NCBI RefSeq assembly: GCF_000208745.1
Contig: NC_030854.1
Location: 6,532,057 to 6,596,056 of the forward strand
Length of the DNA: 64,000 bases
Direction: 5' to 3'
From: Theobroma cacao
Taxonomy: Eukaryota > Streptophyta > Magnoliopsida > Malvales > Malvaceae
The notes under the pieces were generated by a model. It saw only the letters and a program-made list of their open reading frames with translations. It was not told the origin of the DNA and did no database searches. A program made the position numbers and the translations under genes. Of this stretch, positions 46,978 through 56,918 are shown piece by piece; the first letter of the stretch is position 1; each line of letters begins with the position of its first letter.

Positions 46978-48053
46978 TGTTGGCTCCATTAGTTTTTGAT
47001 GATAATAAAACATTCCCATTTATTTGTGTCTAACACCTTACTTGAGTGTGCAGGAAATTAATATATGAAATTAATTTTTTAACTCTTCAAAGAGTATTTT
47101 TTATAGAAAAAAAAGGATAAAATAAACAAGATGTAACTGAATAACATGGAGGAAGCTTATTGGTGAAACGAGGAAGAATGTTGGTCGATTAAAGTTTCAA
47201 ATTGAAGAAATGGCAGGCTGAAGAGTTTGAGAAACAAAATCAACTTAGTCGACCAAGACAGTCGACTAACTCCTCTCTGCCAAGATCTGTAAACCAGAAA
47301 TAAAATCAACTTAGTTGACCAAGTCAGTCGACTAAGAGCTCTCTGTCTGCAATTTGAACCAAAGCACTACAAGACAGATTAACGGCTAGAACTCATCCTT
47401 AACTTTTTGCAACGGATATAAACTGTCAAACTACCATCAGAGGTGCATCTCTAAGTAGAAAAGGGTCTTTCAATAATGAGAAACAAGTTTTGAGAAGCCT
47501 TAAATGAGATTTGAGCTATAGAAAGTAAAAAAAAACCAGAAAAGTTTCATTGTACTTGTCTGCACTTAAACGCCTATTCTTTGCAATTGTATTTAGCACT
47601 CAATCTTGTACCGCTCAGATCAACCAGTAATCATAGGTACCTTCTTTTACTACTTCTCTTGTATTCTTAAAGTGAGGGAGTCACTCTAAGGGGTTGTTCA
47701 AGTTTGGGATAGCTTGATTGTTGTAGGTTGTGGTTGAGCCTTGGAAAACCACATTGGGTTTTAGTTGAGCCCGTGAAAATCTAGTGTAAAAGGTTGTGGC
47801 TGAGCTTGGTAAAAGCCATTGTAAAGCTTGGTGAAAGCTTGTGAATTTCACCGGTCCATAATAGATTTGTGGGAAAATCCTTGGTTGGATAATCAAGATA
47901 GTGGATGTAGGTCTTGGACCGAACTATTCTAAATTGTTGTGCATCTTTTACTCTGTTTTTATTTTCTTAAGTTCTGAAAATTAGTTTCCAATATTGTTAA
48001 GAGCCAAATTGTGCTATTCACCCCCCCTTTAACACATATTATAGGGATCAACA
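46978..48053 (+). repeat. 5' LTR of copia-2
   Basis: It starts TGTTGGCTCC and ends GGGATCAACA. It includes pairs of CTTAGTCGACCAAG/GTCGACTAA at about 47240-47335. Confidence 0.92.
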
Positions 48054-48055
48054 AT

Positions 48056-48067
48056 TGGTATCAGAGC
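48056..48067 (+). other. Primer-binding site of copia-2
   Basis: A perfect TGGTATCAGAGC (initiator Met tRNA), two bases after the 5' LTR. Confidence 0.92.
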
Positions 48068-48111
48068 TAGTTCCCTGTTATTAAGGCTTAACATCCTTTG
48101 GGAGGATCTAA

Positions 48112-49707
48112 ATGGCTCAACAAAAATTAATAGTGGCTGAGAGACAATCAACAAACAGACCACCTCTGTTTGATGGCTCTAATTACCCTTATTGGAGCAC
48201 TAGAATGTCAATTTATATTAGGGCTATAGATTATGAAATGTGGGACGTCATAACTGATGGACCCTTTATGCCCTTAATTGTGAATGTAGTGACAAATGAG
48301 TTGATGCCCAAGCCAAGGTATGAATGGACTGAGGCTGAAACTAAGAAAGTTCAAATAAATTTTAAGGCCATATCTACACATTACATTGTGCCTTAACCCC
48401 CACTGAATTTAACAAAATCTCAAGCTGTACAACAACTAAACAAGTGTGGGAGAAACTTAGAATAATCCATGAAGGGACTTCTCAAGTCAAGGAGTCCAAA
48501 ATTACTCTCTTAACACATAGTTATGAAATGTTCAAAATGGAGCCTGACGAAGACATCACTAGCATGTTTGATATGTTTACAAACATCACAAATAAATTAA
48601 GTCAGCTAGACAAGCCTATCCTTGAACATGAATTAGTTAAGAGACTGCTTAAAAGCCTACCAAAATCTTGGAAGCCAAAAATGACTGCCATTAGAGAGGC
48701 TAAATATCTGAACATCATCACACTTGATGAGATTTGTGATTCTCTTCTTACTCATGAGTTGGAGCTTAAGGAAAAAGACTGAAGGGAAGCAAAGGAAAAG
48801 AAAAAGAGTATTGCACTCAAAGCCAACATCCTAAAGAAGAGCTAGAAGAGCTTTCCTGTGATGATGATGAAGAATTAACTCTAGTTGCAAGAAAATTCAA
48901 AAAGCTAATAAGCAGAAGAAATCGAAGGCTAACTAGAAGAGGTTTCAGGAAAGAACAAGGTGCCACGTGGAACAAACAAAATTGACTCCAACAAAAAAGA
49001 GGAGCTCATCTACTACGAGTGCAAGAAACCTGGTCACTTCAAGTCTGAATGTCCATTGCTGAAAGATGAAACTCTCAAGAAAAATAAGAAATCCAAGAAA
49101 GCAATGGTGGTTGCTGCATGGTCGGATAGTGATACTTCAAGCTCTGAAACTGATGATGAAAAATCTGAAGAAAGAGCAAATATCAGAGGTATCCACATCC
49201 CCTTGCATTAATTCTTATGATGATTTACAAGATGAGTATGAGTGCCTGTATGATGAATTTGAAAAACTTTTTTCAAAATACAAATCATTAAAGAAAAAGG
49301 CTGCATTACTTGAAAATGATTTGGAACAAATCAAACAAGAATTCACTTCTGTTTTTGAGCAAAGAAATATTTTGGAAATTGAGTTAGAATACTCAAAAAC
49401 AGACTTTGAGGTTTTAAAACAAGAACTGGAAAACAAGTCTGAAGCTTTGCAAATAACTCTTGTTGAAAATGCAACTCTAAAATGTTTGAAAAATGAATCT
49501 TCAAAAAGAGATGCATACCACAATAAAAATTCAGCTAAAGCATTACCTAAATGTTATAATTGTGGTAAACATGGTCATTTATCATATAACTATTTTAAGA
49601 AATGAAAAGTGCAGAAAGTTAAGAAAATCTGGGTTCCTAAGGGATCCTTTGTTGCAACTAACACTCAAGAACCCATCAAAGTATGGGTACATATAAAGAA
49701 AAACTGA
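48112..49707 (+). pseudogene. Gag of copia-2, ending at an in-frame UGA before pol
   Basis: ATG at 48112 starts a SIRE gag (MAQQKLIVAERQSTNRPPLF) that is open to 48396, continues at 48444-48782 and, after shifts, at 48960-49211 and 49066-49605. A zinc knuckle of CX2CX4HX4C type (YECKKPGHFKSEC, first Cys now Tyr) is near 49010; a coiled-coil-like acidic stretch follows; and a second knuckle CYNCGKHGHLSYNY (last Cys now Tyr) is near 49553. A stop at 49603-49605 is private to this copy. The TGA at 49705-49707 is shared with copia-1 and leads in frame into pol. Confidence 0.9.
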
Positions 49708-52244
49708 AATTCTGTTTTGTAGGTTGAGCTGGACTTAAAGGAGACATGTCCAAGAGCTCAACTCAAGAAGAAACAGCCTTGGTACTTGGACAGTGGCTGT
49801 TCACGGCACATGGCAAGACATGAAATGCTATTTGCTCAGCTGGATAAGAGAAAGGGAGGAACCGTATCCTTTGGAGATGATTCAAAAGGAAAAATCCATG
49901 GTATAGGTACGGTTGGCAAGAATTACCAAACTCAAATTAGTAACGTGTTGTTGATTAAAGGCTTAAAGCATAATTTACTAAGTATTAGTCAATTATGTGA
50001 TAAAGGATTTAGAGTGTGCTTTGATTCAACAAAGTGTGAAGTGATAGATATGAGTACAAATAAAATCTTATTTATAGGAAATAGATTGAAGAATATGTAT
50101 GTAATTTTTCTTGAAGATCTTGAAGTAAATAGTGAAGTATGTCTCATTGCAAATGTTGAAAATGATAATTGGCTATGGCATAGGAGATTAAGACATGTGA
50201 GCATGCATACTATGTCAAAATTAATTAAGAAAAATCTTGTTGCTGGACTGCTTGAGTTAAAATTTGAAAATGATAGGATATGTGATGCTTGCCAACTAGG
50301 AAAACAAGTTAGGATATCCTTCAAGTCTAAGAAGATTGTGTCAACATCTAGACCTCTTAAATTGCTTCATATTGATCTATTTGGTCCAATAAGCACAACT
50401 AGCTTAGGAGGAAAATCTTATGGCTTTGTAATAGTTGATGACTATTCTAGATATACTTGGGTGTATTTTCTTGCTCATAAGAATGATGCTCTTTAAGCAT
50501 TCTTAAGTCATTGTAAGAAAGTAAAAAATGAAAAAGGACTAGCCATAGTTAGCATAAGGAGTGATCATGGAGGAGAATTTGAAAATAGTGAGTTTGAAAA
50601 ATTTTGCAATGAAAAGGGGTTGGATCACAATTTTTCTACGCCTAGAACACCCCAGCAAAATGGACTTGTAGAGAGGAAAAACTGAACCTTGAAGGAAATG
50701 GCTAGGACCATGCCATGTGAGAACAACCTACCTAAATATCTTTGGGTTGAGGCAGTAAATACAGCAGCTTATATTCTTAATAGTCTCAATAAGACCCTTG
50801 ATTTCAAAGACTTCATATGAACTTTATAAAGGTAGGAAACCAAATATTTCTCACTTTAGGAGTTTTGGCTGTAAATGCTTTATATTGAACAAAGAAAAAT
50901 AGCCCCTAAGGAAGTTTGATGTAAAGAGTGATGAAGCAATATTTTTAGGATATGCTTTAAACTCAAAGACCTATAGAGTTTTTAACAAAAGGATCTTAAC
51001 CGTTGAAGAATCAATTCATGTAGTTTTTGATGAGTCAAATGCATTACAAAAAGAAGTTCATGATGATGATGATGATGATGATGATGTAGAAGTCTTAAAA
51101 AAACAAATGGAGGAAATGAGCTTAGAAAACAACAAAAATAATGAAGAAAGCTCACCTAGAAGAAAATGAAACTCCACTTCTAGAAAATCTTCAAATAGTA
51201 GAAAATCAGCATGATGATCTACCAAGGAGTTGGAGATTTGTAAGAGATCACCCACAAGACCAAATAATATGTGACATTTCACAAGGAGTTAAAACTAGGA
51301 AAGCAACTAGAGAAACTTGTGAGTTTTAAGCTTTTATATCTCAAATTGAACCAAAAAACTTTGAAGAAGCTGAAAAAGAGGAAAATTGGATAATGGCCAT
51401 GCAAGAAGAACTTGATCAATTCACAAAGAGTCATGTATGGTCATTGGTACTTAGACCTTCAAATCACTCTATTGTTGGTACAAAATGGGTATTTAGAAAT
51501 AAGGTAGATGAGCACGAAAATGTGATTAGAAATAAAGCTAGGGTGGTAGCAAAAGGATACAACCAAGTAGAAGGAATAGATTATGATGAAACTTTTGCTC
51601 CGGTTGCTAAGATTGAAGCCATAAGGTTGTTGCTAGCTTTTGTATGTTTCATGAATTTTAAATTGTTCCAAATGGATGTAAAAAGTGCATTCTTAGATGG
51701 ATTAATTCAAGAGGAAGTATATGTAGAACAACCACCTGGTTTTGAAGACTTTGAAAAATCTAATCATGTTTTCAAACTTCATAAAGCCTTGTATGGATTG
51801 AAACAAGCTCTTAGAGCTTGGTATGAAAGGCTTTCAAAATTTTTAGTTGAAAAAGGGTATGATAGAGGCAGCATCGATACTACATTGTTCATTAAGAGAT
51901 ATCTAAATGATTTAATTGTTGTGCAAATATATGTGGATGATATTATATTTGGTGCAACTAATGAAGCTTTATGCAAGAACTTTGCAAAGGAAATGCAGGG
52001 TGAATTTGAGATGAGCATGATGGGAGAGTTAAAGTACTTCCTTCATCTTCAAATCAAACAAAGTGAGGAAGGAATCTTCATCAACCAAGAAAGATATACC
52101 CATGATATGCTCAAGAAATTTGATATGCTAAAGCTGAAATCAATTTCCACACCAATGAGTCCATCCACCAAACTCGACTTAGATGAAAAAGGTAAGGATG
52201 TAGATCAAAAGCTCTATAGAGGTATGATCGGCTCTCTTTTCTAA
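49708..52244 (+). pseudogene. Pol of copia-2: protease, integrase and RT; RNase H deleted
   Basis: In frame after the gag UGA: protease (YLDSGCSRHM at about 49783), pre-integrase (WLWHRRLRHVSMHT, CDACQLG), and integrase core from [11 protein letters not shown] (D) through SDHGGEF (D) to NGLVERKN (E) at about 50360-50690, with stops at 50494 and 50684. The linker carries a poly-Asp repeat at 51060-51085. RT at 51393-52244 is open for 283 codons, with VARIEA-type VAKIEAIRLLLAF, KALYGLKQALRAWYERL and catalytic IYVDDIIF. It ends at the deletion point. The RT is the best preserved in the window but lacks its RNase H. Confidence 0.92.
51060..51085 (+). repeat. GAT trinucleotide repeat (poly-Asp) in copia-2 pol
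   Basis: About eight GAT units. The homologous site of copia-1 (about 25440-25455) has only GATGAAGATGATACA, so the tract expanded in this copy. Confidence 0.85.
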
Positions 52245-52256
52245 CGGATATAGAGT

Positions 52257-53305
52257 TAATAAAACATTCCCATTTATTTGTGTCTAACACCTTACTTGAA
52301 TATGCAGGAAATTAATATATGAAATTAATTTATTAACTCTTGAAATAGTATTTGTGTTAGAAAAAGAGGGATAAAATCAATAAGATGTAACTGAATAACA
52401 TGGAGGACGCTTATTGGTGAAACAAGGAAAAATGTTGGTTGATCAAAGTTTCAAATTGAAGAAATGACGGGCTGAAGAGTTTGAGAAATAGAATCAACTT
52501 AGTCGACCAAGGCAGTCGACTAACTGCTCTCTGTCAAGATTTGCAAACCAGAAACAGAATCAACTTAGTCGACCAAGTCAATCGACTAAGAGCTCTTTGT
52601 CTGCAATTTGAACCAGAGTACTACAAGATAGATTAACGGTTAGAACTCATCCTCAACTATTTCTAATGGATATAAACTGCCAAACTGCCATCAGAGGTGC
52701 ATCTCCAAGTATAAAAGGGTCTTCCAACAATGAGAAACAAATTTTGAGAAGCCTTGAATGAGATTTGAGCTATAGAAAGTAGAAAAAATCAGAAAAGCTT
52801 CACTGCAGTTGTCTGCACTTAAACACCTACTCCTTGCAATTGTATTTAGCACTTAATCTTGTACCACTCAGATCAACCTATGATCATAAGTACCTTTTTT
52901 TACTACTTCTTTTGTATTCTTAGAGTGAGGGAGTCACTCTAAGGGGTTGTTCAAGCTTAAGATAGCTTGATTGTTGTAGGTTATGGTTGAGCCTTGGAAA
53001 ACCACATTGGGTTTTAGTTGAGCCCGTGAAAAACTACTGTAAAAGGTTGTGGCTGAACCTGGTAAAAGCTATTGTAAAGCTTGGTGAAAGCTTGTGAATT
53101 TCACCGATCTATAGTGAATTTGTGGGAAAATCCTTGGTTGGATAATCAAGGTAGTGAATGTAGGTCTTGGACCGAACCACTCTAAATTGTTGTGCATCTT
53201 ATACTCTGTTTTTATTCTCTTAAGTTCTGAAAATTAGTTTCCAATATTGTTCAGAGCCAAATTGTGTTATTCACCCCCCTCTAGCACATATTATAAGGAC
53301 CAACA
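52257..53305 (+). repeat. 3' LTR of copia-2, lacking its first 26 bases
   Basis: It is homologous to the 5' LTR from TAATAAAACATTCCC on and ends GGACCAACA before the CAAAA duplication. Confidence 0.9.
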
Positions 53306-53310
53306 CAAAA

Positions 53311-53562
53311 AGGGAAGTTGGAAGTGGTAAGTTTAATAGGAAGTTGAGTTGCTGCATGTATGGTTATCAATGGTGACAGTTGCTTATTTGACACAGTTGA
53401 GTTTAGATTTAAGAAGGGATTGGAACTAATGATATGTAAAAAGGAGGATGTTTAAAAAGAGAATGATCCATGGTAAGTTTGAAGAGAGAAGGGATTATCA
53501 AAAGATAAAAACACTTGACTCGTTAGAGCAAATAAGGCTCTGATAGTGTATGAGAAATATGG
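53311..53562 (-). pseudogene. Gag N-terminus, leader and primer site of copia-H, inverted
   Basis: Minus strand: after ATATTTCTCATA (the LTR end) and a primer-site-like TATCAGAGCC at about 53530-53540 comes the leader, then gag N-terminus words HAATQLPIKLTTSNFPF near 53320-53370. This joins gag at 46977 across copia-2. It marks the right end of the inverted block. Confidence 0.75.
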
Positions 53563-54174
53563 TATTATGCAAATGGTACTTAAGAACTTGTTCCTCCCCT
53601 TGTCAACATACCTATGATAGGATACAAATGGATCTTCAAAATTAAAAGACATCCCAATGGCTCAATTTCCATATATAAAGCCATATTAATGGCTAAAGGT
53701 TACAAGCAAAGGCCTGAACTTGATTACACAGAAACCTTCAGCCTAGTTGTCAAACCAGTCACATTTAATTTGGTATTATGCTTGGCAATATCCAAACAAT
53801 GGCCCTTCTATCAACTAAATCCTCAATAGAAGTTGAATATCGAGGAATTGCAATTTTAGTCATAAAAACAATTTGGATTCAATATTTGCTCTCTGAATTC
53901 CAATGCAAACTTACGACATTTCCAACTATCCTCTGTGATAACTTAAATGTAACATATACTTGTGTAAGTCCAATATTCCATACTAAAATAAGCATCTTGC
54001 ATTCAATTATTTTTTTGTCAGAGAAAAAGTTAGCCAAAGACAACTTCAAGTAAGACATGTCTCAACTACACAACAATTGGTCAATGCCTTCACCAAACCA
54101 TTGTCCAAGTCCATATTTCATTACCTTTTATCCAAGATTGGTGTTTCCAATGGAACCACCATCTTGCGGCAACA
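53563..54174 (+). pseudogene. RT start fused to RNase H end of copia-H, LTR orientation
   Basis: The + strand reads an RT N-terminal piece (ELVPPLVNIP, IGYKWIFKIKRHPNGSIS, AKGYKQRPELDYTETFS), which stops near 53810. In another frame it passes directly to an RNase H/C-terminal piece (STKSSIEVEYRGIA, ILCDNLN, then LVNAFTKPLS at about 54090). The middle of RT with its catalytic Asp pair is deleted. Both ends agree with the Ale/Retrofit-like copia of the inverted block. Confidence 0.82.
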
Positions 54175-54531
54175 TATTAAATAGAATAGAGTACTACAAG
54201 ATCACATTGATAAGGATAACTTGAAGTCACACAATCAACCAAGGATGAAAAATTGAATTAATCTTCATAGTCATCAAAATCAACCAAGGATAAGTAGTTG
54301 AACCAATCTTCATAATCGTAACATTTAGAATTCAATCGAGGATAACTCTTGCATACTTATCATGTACTTTGATGTAATCTTTATCTAACCTATATTGTGA
54401 TTTTGATGTAATCTTATATTAGTTATTTCTTCTTATTTAAGAGGCTTCCTATGTACTATAAATTCATAGTGAATGCAAAGCTATAAAACCATCCTTCATC
54501 ACAAATTCAATTCTCTCTTATATTTCTCATA
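54175..54531 (+). repeat. Right LTR of copia-H
   Basis: It starts TATTAAATAGAATAG and ends ATATTTCTCATA, 357 bases like the left LTR, in the same orientation, with many single-base differences. Confidence 0.87.
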
Positions 54532-54536
54532 ATAGT

Positions 54537-55130
54537 GATAAGACTGCAATGTGTGCAATGAGTCTTTCCACCCAAAATATATAAAAAAATGAATCTAAAA
54601 AAGTTATCTAGAATGACAATAGTAATGGCATATGAACAAAAAACCCCCACTAACCTTGCGATTGGCTTAGAAAACGTACAATCTAATTAATCTATTTTAT
54701 TGAATGAAGTCCATGAGTTTAACATGCCTTGCAAGGAAATTGTAAAGTGTTACAATTATGAGATCCCTATGCATCAAAGCATAATCTCTAAATTGTCTTT
54801 AGTTGATGTATCATTAAGATTGTGCTATAAGGTGTTATCTCAATAAGTAAGTCACAAGATTGTCCAAGAGGGGAGTGAATTGGACTTTAAAAGTTCTCTA
54901 AGAGATTTAAAAACCTTGAGATGATAAGAGTGGTTTTGTCAAAAAAATTGCTTCAAGTATGGTTTTTAACAAATAGGATGCAAAGGCAATTTAATAAACC
55001 ACTTGAGAAGTATGTGATTTAGAATAAGTATTTTTCAACCCAAAATGTAGAATTTAAGATAAGATGAAAATATTTTTGAACGAGCTAAGAAAATATTTTC
55101 AAATGTAATCCAACTAATTTTTTATAACTT
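54537..55130. other. No recognisable gene
   Basis: AT-rich sequence between copia-H and the Athila LTR, with no coding or shared repeat recognised. Confidence 0.4.
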
Positions 55131-56810
55131 TGTTATATAAAGTTATTTTGAGCACATATTGGGGGTTTTAGTAGCTAGACCTTTGAGTTTTCAGATTCGG
55201 ATGCTAGCATTTTAGGTATTTTTCTAATGTAAGTTAGATTACATGATGAATAGTTAAATTAAGTTGTTTTAGTTTAATTTTATTTTGTTTTGTTTTAATT
55301 TACTTTATGAATAGTTAATGTCAATTTCTCTCATGGTTTTGTGCAAGATATGTGATGCGCAAGGTGAAATTAAGTTATGATAGCATAAGTATGGTGAATG
55401 TGTCACTCATATATGTTATAGTAATTTAAAGATAACTTGAGCTGTAGGAGTCCAATTGATGTGATGTTTTATTCATTGGAAAGCTAAGAGAATGGACTAC
55501 AACTTTCATGTTTACCATATTGCCCAGTTTGGACTAGATCAAGGTGAAAATCACATCCAAATTTGATAGATAGATGTAAGTTTGCACACAAGGCAACATG
55601 GCGACTGAGGCTGTGGCTCTAAGTTACCCATGGCTGTGACGTTGAAAAAACTATTGACATAGTGCTGGGAAGATCACAGCCATGGTGCTGAGCTGGAGGG
55701 TTTCACCATACATTTGGCTGAGAGCAGATCATCGTGATGCCAGAAAATGAGTGTTGTGACACTACCAAGTCTTGTCACGATGCCATAATGCCAAGAAGTA
55801 AAAGCTGTGGTGCCACCTCAGTTTCCAAAATTAAAACTCTGTTGAAAAATTAGAATGTAGCACACCTTTCAAATATTTAAAAGGCTTTTTTTATAGCATT
55901 CAGGGAGAGAGATGGCAACAGCTTTTCTGGAGAATTAGAGCTAAGAATCAAGCAAGAATTCGAGAGCAATTGAGAGAGATTTGAGATCAACTAGGCTTCA
56001 ACATTAGTTTATTACTCTACTTTTGTGTTATTTTTATTTTCTTGTTTTGAATTCATGGCTAAATTTCTTTCAATAGTGTTTTATTTAGATATTATGACCT
56101 AATTTGCTTTTCTAGGATTATGGTGGATTTCAACACGTAGTTTGAATACTTGTTTTCTGTTATTTATCATGAATGGGTATCATTTTACTTATTCAAATAT
56201 GTTCTTTATGCCTTTAATTGCCTGATTAATAATTAATTTATCTGTAAATCTAATTGAAACTCGACAGAGAGATTTTAAAGTTAACTAAGATTTGAATAGT
56301 GTATGTTAACGTCACTTAGGTGATATGATTCGATATTCGAGTAGACATACGCTAATTGCCATACATAGCCAAATTAGAACACTTGTTTAATGAACTTAAT
56401 GTAATTGATTCCTATAGACATATAGTGAACTAATTAAGTTAGGTATTTGTACAAGTATCTTGACAGAGACTTGTCCATAGCTTTGGATTCCAAGTTAGTA
56501 AAACCACCCGGGAAAGATAAATAACAAGTAAAGCTAGTATCAGATAAAGTATTGATTGAACCCATGATCCTAGGTTTTTAATCTACTCATTTTCTCAATA
56601 TATTTAATTTTTGTTGGTTAATTTAGTATTTCTTTTAAATGTTGTTTTTGATTAGTTTAGTAATTTTCAGATTGCTTTAATAAGATTAATTTGTTATATA
56701 ATTTTAGTACTTAGTGAAACTTTAGAAACAAATCCTTGTGGGAATGATAATATGGACTTACTATCTATATTACTTGTTTGATACGTATTCTTATGTGTAC
56801 AAAATTAACA
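55131..56810 (+). repeat. 5' LTR of the Athila-type element
   Basis: It ends AAAATTAACA before GTAAG and the primer site, and is related to LTR-F (minus strand at 18526-20141). The start at TGTTATATAAAG is the best TG candidate but could lie about 9 bases further left. Confidence 0.75.
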
Positions 56811-56819
56811 GTAAGTTTT

Positions 56820-56837
56820 TGGCATCATTGCTAAGGA
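56820..56837 (+). other. Decayed Athila primer-binding site
   Basis: TGGCATCATTGCTAAGGA corresponds to the TGGCGCCGTTGCCGGGGA site of Athila elements (tRNA-Asp type). The differences are transitions of C and G, typical of methylated DNA. Confidence 0.7.
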
Positions 56838-56918
56838 TTTTGTTTTCTTTATTATTTTCTAATACTAAAATTTTACAAATTAGTCTTAATTTAAGTTTTA
56901 TTTCTTTGTTTTGCAAGT

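Larger units (their letters stand above)
46978..53305 (+). mobile_element. Second SIRE-type copia, 3' deleted (copia-2)
   Basis: The 5' LTR (46978-48053), primer site, gag, protease, integrase and RT are present. The reading ends in RT/RNase H at about 52240, and after about 16 unrelated bases the 3' LTR resumes 26 bases into its sequence (about 52257-53305). RNase H, any env-like region, the polypurine tract and the LTR start are lost. The target duplication CAAAA is exact (46973-46977, 53306-53310). Gag and pol closely match copia-1, but the LTRs differ more, so it is a sister subfamily. Confidence 0.93.
41108..54531 (+). mobile_element. Small-LTR Ty1-copia (Ale/Retrofit-like) with inverted internal block (copia-H)
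   Basis: Two direct LTRs of 357 bases each (41108-41464 and 54175-54531) in + orientation bound the element. Likely target duplications are GCAGT (41103-41107) and ATAGT (54532-54536), differing by two transitions. On the right, RT and RNase H pieces are on the + strand as expected, but gag, pre-integrase, integrase and the start of RT are on the minus strand. The block from about 41465 to 53560 is therefore inverted. A Tekay solo LTR and a second SIRE copia were later inserted in the inverted block. All coding is decayed. Confidence 0.82.
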
